Assembly (NCBI GenBank): GCA_029777935.1
Contig: JAKORH010000182.1
Coordinates: 1 to 10,130 of the forward strand
Source of the DNA: Pseudomonadota bacterium
GTDB lineage: Bacteria > Pseudomonadota > Gammaproteobacteria > Burkholderiales > Burkholderiaceae
Length of the DNA stretch: 10,130 nucleotides
Direction of reading: 5' to 3'
In this document: piece after piece, positions 6,299-10,130 of the stretch
Layout: every line of letters starts with the position of its first letter
Numbering within the stretch: the stretch's first letter is position 1
Notes under the pieces: model-generated
What the model was told of the DNA's origin: nothing
Databases searched by the model: none
Seen by the model: only the letters and a program-made list of their open reading frames with translations
Program-made: the position numbers and the translations under genes

Positions 6299-7522
6299 TC
6301 AGGCCGCCGTGATCGGGATCCGCTGCACCACGTTGTGCTGGTAGCCGGCGGGGTTGTGGATCAGCGTGAAGGTCTGCGTGGTGCCGTTGGCGCTGGTCGC
6401 GCGCGCCATCACCTCGTAGTTGCCTGCCGCCAGCTTCGGCACCCGCAGCGAGAAGGTGCGGAACGAGTAGCGGCCGATGTTGTCGCCGAGCACGCTGCGC
6501 ATCCAGTTGGCGCCGCCGTCGAACGTCACGTCGACAGCGACGATGCCGCTGCCGCCGTCCCATGCCACGCCGCGCACCTCCAGCCCCTGCGCCGCGGCCA
6601 CGCGCTGGCCGACGCGCAGGTTGGTGATCAGCGAGTTGGTCACCATCTGCGTGATCGGCGTGTTGGCCGCGGTTTCCTGCGTGATGAAGCGGTCGACGAC
6701 CGGGAACTTGCCGACCGGCACGCGATACGCGCTCGCCATCCAGAAGCCGGTGAACGGCCTGTTCAGCACCTGGATGTCGGTCAGCATCTTCACCCAGTAC
6801 GTCGCGGTCCAGCCCGGCACGATCAACCGCGCGGGAAAACCGTTGAAGTGCGGCAGCGGCGCACCGTTCATCTCGAAGGCGATCAGCGTGTCGTCGTCGA
6901 GCGCCTTCCACATCGGCAGGCTCTTGACGAAATCGGGCGTCGCGGCCACGGGCGGCCCGTCGGCGCCGTCGAACGAGATTTCGACCGCCTCCTTCTTCAC
7001 GCCGGCGCGCGCCAGCACGTCCTTCAGCCGCACACCGCGCCAGCGGGCGTTGCCCATCGCGCCGGGCCCCCAGATCACGCCGGCCACGTGCGGTTCGAAG
7101 AGGCCGCGCCGGTTGCCCGAACACTGGCACACCGCGACCACCTCGACCTGCGGAAACTGCGACTTCAGTTCCTGCAGCGTGAAGCTCACCTGCTTGTCGG
7201 CCGCCTCGCCGCCGACGTTCAGGCGCCACGTCTCGGCCTTCACCTCGGGAATGCCCGACAGGTGCCAGCGCACGAAGAACGCATCGTTGCGCGTGATCAC
7301 GTCGCCGAGATACTCGACGGGCGTCTCGTAGTTCGGCGGCCGGTAGCTCTTGCGGATCAGCGGCACCTTGCCCGGCAGCGCGTCCAGCGACTGCCCGGCC
7401 ACCGCGCCGGCAGGCAGTTCGGCAAAGCCCAGTTCCGCGGTCGCGGCGCGCGCCCACGCCGGTAACAGCGCCCCCGCGCCGCCGGCAGCCACGCCGGCGG
7501 CAAATCGGCGTCGATCGATCAT
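6299..7522 (-). CDS. sorA: Sulfite dehydrogenase molybdenum subunit (SorA-like)
   Basis: A 407-aa sulfite-oxidase-family enzyme that oxidises sulfite to sulfate at a molybdopterin centre in the periplasm. The N-terminus is a Tat-type signal: DRRRFAAGVAAGGAGALLPA (3-22), ending AWARA about residue 26. Folded cofactor export by Tat fits the family. The Mo-ligand cysteine is C134 in VCQCSGNRRGLFEP (131-144), the C-x-GNR motif of sulfite oxidases. GVIWGPGAMGNARWRGVRL (148-166) and PARLIVPGWTATYWVKML (230-247) are further cofactor-domain blocks. The C-terminal half (about 290-405) is the Ig-like dimerisation domain (VAVDVTFDGGANW, NPAGYQHNVVQRI). There is no haem domain, as expected for a SorA paired with SorB. 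The start has GAGGAG (complement of 7528-7533) five bases upstream. An extended -10 and a large dyad lie upstream. Confidence 0.95.
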   Translation of the reverse strand: MIDRRRFAAGVAAGGAGALLPAWARAATAELGFAELPAGAVAGQSLDALPGKVPLIRKSYRPPNYETPVEYLGDVITRNDAFFVRWHLSGIPEVKAETWRLNVGGEAADKQVSFTLQELKSQFPQVEVVAVCQCSGNRRGLFEPHVAGVIWGPGAMGNARWRGVRLKDVLARAGVKKEAVEISFDGADGPPVAATPDFVKSLPMWKALDDDTLIAFEMNGAPLPHFNGFPARLIVPGWTATYWVKMLTDIQVLNRPFTGFWMASAYRVPVGKFPVVDRFITQETAANTPITQMVTNSLITNLRVGQRVAAAQGLEVRGVAWDGGSGIVAVDVTFDGGANWMRSVLGDNIGRYSFRTFSLRVPKLAAGNYEVMARATSANGTTQTFTLIHNPAGYQHNVVQRIPITAA

Positions 7523-7560
7523 CGTGTCTCCTCGTGATCTTGTTGTGGTCCGACGCGCGA

Positions 7561-7569
7561 CTTATATCA
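7561..7569 (-). promoter_or_regulatory. Extended -10 promoter element for sorAB
   Basis: Read on minus, the element is TGATATAAG: a TGN extension plus TATAAG (5/6 to TATAAT). Transcription would start near 7554, giving a leader of about 32 nt that contains the sorA ribosome site. No recognisable -35 is present at the usual distance; the 33-bp dyad occupies that position instead, as at activator-dependent promoters (inference). Confidence 0.45.
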
Positions 7570-7579
7570 GCGCCGTCGA

Positions 7580-7612
7580 CGGCCGGAATCCGGGAATCCC
7601 GTATGCCGGCCG
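7580..7612. promoter_or_regulatory. 33-bp near-perfect dyad upstream of sorAB
   Basis: Centred on base 7596, 14 of 16 base pairs match across the dyad. The outer arms are CGGCCGG (7580-7586) and CCGGCCG (7606-7612); the inner core is CGGGAATCCCG (7591-7601). Mismatched pairs are 7587/7605 and 7590/7602. The left part also holds two tandem GGAATCC copies (7585-7591 and 7593-7599). The centre is about 42 bp upstream of the predicted sorAB start, a typical class II activator position. An operator, or an RNA hairpin if transcribed, are both possible. Confidence 0.5.
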
Positions 7613-7654
7613 CAGAAAGCACAAACCGTGCGCCGCGCAGTGTCTTTCTCCGGC

Positions 7655-7690
7655 CGCTGCAAGGCCCGCACTGCAGCGAAAACGTAAAAT
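7655..7690 (+). promoter_or_regulatory. Inverted repeat and -10 candidate before the FAD oxidoreductase
   Basis: CGCTGCA (7655-7661) and TGCAGCG (7672-7678) form a perfect 7-bp inverted repeat with a 10-bp spacer. A -10-like TAAAAT (7685-7690, 5/6) follows seven bases later. There is no good -35, and the repeat would cover that position. The predicted leader is about 45 nt. This is weak evidence based on layout only. Confidence 0.25.
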
Positions 7691-7743
7691 CGGTCTTCAA
7701 GCCGCGCCGCCGTTGACCGTTGGCCGCTTGCCGATCGACTGCG

Positions 7744-10130
7744 ATGAACGCGCCGCTGCCGCCGAACCTGACCCGCCGAGCGCTACCCGCCGAAGCACCG
7801 GCGCGCCTGCGCGAGATCCCCTACAACTACACGTCGTTCTCGGATCGCGAGATCGTGATCCGGCTGCTCGGCAGCGAAGCGTGGCGCGTGCTCGACGAAC
7901 TGCGTGCGGAGCGCCGCACGGGCCGCTCGGCACGCATGCTGTACGAGGTGCTCGGCGACATCTGGGTCGTGCAGCGCAATCCGTACCTGCAGGACGACCT
8001 GCTCGACAACCCGAAGCGGCGCGCGCTGCTGATCGAAGCGCTGCATCATCGCCTGGGCGAGATCGACAAGCGCCGCGAGCCGACCGATGCCGAGCGCGAC
8101 GCGAAGGTCGGCGTGCTGCTCGACGCCGCGCGCCGCTGCGTGGCGAAGTTCGAGCGCGAATTCCGCGACACCTGGGACCTGCGCAAGCGGGCGAAGAAGC
8201 TCTTCAACCGCATCACCCGCGGCGACAACGCGTGCTTCGACGCCTTCGCGCGCGTGTCGCACGTGACCGATGCCACCGACTGGCGCGTCGAGTACCCGTT
8301 CGTGGTGCTGACTCCGGATTCCGAGGACGAAGTGCCCGCGCTGGTGCGCGCCTGCTTCGAACTCGGGTTGACCGTGATTCCGCGCGGCGGCGGTACCGGC
8401 TACACCGGCAGCGCGGTGCCGCTGACGCCGCGGTCGGCAGTGATCAACTGCGAGAAGCTGGAGCGGCTCGGCGAGGCGGAGGAAACGACGCTGCCGGGCG
8501 TGGCGCAGAAGCGCTTCACGATCTTCTCCGGCGCCGGCGTGGTCACGCGCCGCGTGGCCGACGCCGCCGAGCGCGCCGGACTGGTGTTCGCGGTCGATCC
8601 GACTTCGGCCGACTCCTCGTGCATCGGCGGCAACATCGCGATGAACGCCGGCGGCAAGAAGGCCGTGCTGTGGGGCACCGCGCTCGACAACCTCGTGTGG
8701 TGGCGCATGGTCGACCCTGAGGGCAACTGGCTCGAGGTCACACGCGTCGAGCACAACCTCGGCAAGATCCACGACGCGGCAGTGGCCAAGTTCGATCTGG
8801 TGTGGAAGGACGGCCGCCAGGATGCCGAGCGCGCCCGGATACTCAAGCGCGAGCGGATCGAGATCGAGGGCCGGCGCTTCCGCAAGGTCGGGCTCGGCAA
8901 GGACGTCACCGACAAGTTTCTCGGCGGGCTGCCCGGCGTCCAGAAGGAAGGATGCGACGGCATCGTCACCTCGGCGCGCTGGCTGCTGCACCGGATGCCT
9001 CGCTACAGCCGCACCGTGTGCCTGGAGTTCTTCGGCAACGCGCGCGACGCGGTGCCGTCGATCGTCGAGATCAAGGACCTGCTGGCGGCGAAGCCCGACG
9101 GCGTGCTGCTGGCCGGGCTGGAGCATCTCGACGAGCGCTATCTGCGCGCGGTCGGCTACACGACGAAATCCAAACGCGGCGTGCTGCCGAAGATGGTGCT
9201 GCTCGGCGACCTCGTCGGCGACGACGATGCAGCGGTGGCGCGCGCGGCGAGCGAGGTGGTGCGGATCGCCAACGCGCGCGCCGGTGAAGGCTTCATCGCG
9301 GCAAGCAGCGAAGCGCGCCGGAAGTTCTGGCTCGACCGCGCCAAGACTGCCGCGATCGCGCGCCACACCAACGCGTTCAAGCTGAACGAGGACGTCGTCA
9401 TCCCGCTCGAGCGGATGGGCGACTACACCAATGCGATCGAGCGCATCAACATCGAGCTGTCGATCCGCAACAAGCTCGAACTGCTGGACCAGATCGACGT
9501 CCATCTTGCCGGCGAGATCCATCTCGGCAAGACGGGCGACGTCGAGTTCGACCGCCTGCCGCGCGACGAGATCCTCGGCGACCGCATCGAGCAGGCGCGC
9601 GAGCTGATCGCCTACGTGCGCGAGCGCTGGCGCTACCTGCTGGAACACTTCGATTCGCCGGTCGCGGCGACAGCGCCGCAACTGACGGTGCTCGGGATCA
9701 CGCATGTGGCGCACCCCGTCGTTGCGCCGGTGGCCCTCACCCCCACCCCTCACCCGGAGGGAGAGGGGCCGACTCACCCTTCTCCCTCCGGGAGAAGGGA
9801 CGGGGATGAGGGAGGCGTTACCTTGATCGACCTCCTGCAGGAACGCACGATCCGCGTGTCTTGGAAGACCGAGGTGCGCGCGCCGCTGGAACGCATCTTC
9901 TCCGGCGCCGCGTTCGCACCGGTACTGGCCGACTGCGAGGCGATCCACCGGCGCGTGCTGCACGGGCGCGTATTCGTCGCGCTGCACATGCACGCCGGCG
10001 ACGGCAACGTGCACACCAACATCCCGGTCAACTCCGACGACTACCAGATGCTGCGCACCGCGCACGCCACCGTAGCGCGGATCATGCAGATCGCGCGGAG
10101 TCTCGACGGAGTGATCTCCGGCGAGCACGG
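7744..10130 (+). CDS. Large FAD/FMN-binding oxidoreductase, DUF3683-type (partial)
   Basis: The frame is open from ATG 7744 to the right edge (795 codons), so the C-terminus is missing. Family members in betaproteobacteria are about 1,250-1,350 aa, with C-terminal iron-sulfur domains. Visible parts are the DUF3683-type N-terminus ([20 protein letters not shown], 22-41; [20 protein letters not shown]), a PCMH-type FAD domain ([11 protein letters not shown], 213-223; [20 protein letters not shown], 284-303) and a glycolate-oxidase/D-lactate-dehydrogenase-like C-terminal domain with [20 protein letters not shown] (748-767) and ISGEHG at the edge. It probably oxidises a 2-hydroxy acid, substrate unknown. 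An in-frame stop (7714-7716) limits the start to ATG 7744 or TTG 7720, and neither has a clear ribosome site. Residues about 664-690 are encoded by a repeat element foreign to the family. It is divergent from sorA. Confidence 0.92.
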   Translation, partial: MNAPLPPNLTRRALPAEAPARLREIPYNYTSFSDREIVIRLLGSEAWRVLDELRAERRTGRSARMLYEVLGDIWVVQRNPYLQDDLLDNPKRRALLIEALHHRLGEIDKRREPTDAERDAKVGVLLDAARRCVAKFEREFRDTWDLRKRAKKLFNRITRGDNACFDAFARVSHVTDATDWRVEYPFVVLTPDSEDEVPALVRACFELGLTVIPRGGGTGYTGSAVPLTPRSAVINCEKLERLGEAEETTLPGVAQKRFTIFSGAGVVTRRVADAAERAGLVFAVDPTSADSSCIGGNIAMNAGGKKAVLWGTALDNLVWWRMVDPEGNWLEVTRVEHNLGKIHDAAVAKFDLVWKDGRQDAERARILKRERIEIEGRRFRKVGLGKDVTDKFLGGLPGVQKEGCDGIVTSARWLLHRMPRYSRTVCLEFFGNARDAVPSIVEIKDLLAAKPDGVLLAGLEHLDERYLRAVGYTTKSKRGVLPKMVLLGDLVGDDDAAVARAASEVVRIANARAGEGFIAASSEARRKFWLDRAKTAAIARHTNAFKLNEDVVIPLERMGDYTNAIERINIELSIRNKLELLDQIDVHLAGEIHLGKTGDVEFDRLPRDEILGDRIEQARELIAYVRERWRYLLEHFDSPVAATAPQLTVLGITHVAHPVVAPVALTPTPHPEGEGPTHPSPSGRRDGDEGGVTLIDLLQERTIRVSWKTEVRAPLERIFSGAAFAPVLADCEAIHRRVLHGRVFVALHMHAGDGNVHTNIPVNSDDYQMLRTAHATVARIMQIARSLDGVISGEH
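9734..9812. repeat. REP/MITE-like inverted repeat inside a coding region
   Basis: A 79-bp element with imperfect terminal inverted repeats: it begins CCCTCACCCCCACCCCTC and ends GGGACGGGGATGAGGG. It contains two hairpin units. The second is perfect: CCCTTCTCCC (9777-9786), loop TCC, GGGAGAAGGG (9790-9799). The first (about 9747-9768, CCCCTC and GAGAGGGG around CCCGGAGG) is imperfect. I recognise this C-rich, GGAGGGAGA-type repeat as one scattered between genes in many proteobacterial genomes. Here it is translated in frame as a Pro/Gly/Glu-rich segment ([20 protein letters not shown]) with no stop. Confidence 0.78.

Noticed and set aside
7783..10128. Very long minus-strand open frame opposite the FAD oxidoreductase
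   Set aside because: It mirrors a gene with intact FAD-domain motifs; its own product has only low-complexity His/Arg/Val-rich sequence.

Overview
The window is GC-rich, densely packed DNA that looks like a chromosomal stretch from a betaproteobacterium, probably Burkholderiales-like. The assignment rests on recalled family resemblance: a long two-ACT-type threonine deaminase, a SorA/SorB sulfite dehydrogenase pair, an SrkA/YihE kinase and a very large DUF3683-type FAD oxidoreductase found together at high GC. No rRNA, tRNA, CRISPR array, transposase or phage gene is visible.

Layout, left to right. A partial cupin gene (minus, running off the left edge) is divergent from a LuxR-type regulator (plus). 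A small, probably membrane-anchored protein (minus, 67 aa) lies between the regulator and ilvA (minus). Divergent from ilvA is a two-gene VapBC-like toxin-antitoxin module (plus), preceded by a symmetric operator-like array. Next come an EF-P-like translation factor (plus) with its own promoter candidate and a SrkA-like stress kinase (plus). The kinase converges on sorA-sorB (minus), which encode a periplasmic molybdenum sulfite dehydrogenase and its cytochrome c. Divergent from sorA is a large FAD/FMN oxidoreductase (plus) that runs off the right edge.

Gene cooperation is local: cupin and LuxR regulator (possible regulator-target pair), antitoxin and toxin (TGA/ATG abutting), and SorA and SorB (2-nt gap; sulfite electrons pass from the Mo centre to cytochrome c). 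ilvA, the EF-P-like gene and the kinase are housekeeping or stress functions with no obvious shared pathway.

No complete new defence or biosynthetic system is evident. The most interesting signals are: (1) a 79-bp imperfect inverted-repeat element of REP/MITE type lying in frame inside the FAD oxidoreductase; (2) an EF-P paralogue with glutamine where canonical EF-P has the modified Lys/Arg; (3) a nested TGATG/CATCA array over the -10 of the toxin-antitoxin operon; (4) a 33-bp near-perfect dyad just upstream of an extended -10 of sorAB; (5) duplicated GAATATTC palindromes at the ilvA stop codon.
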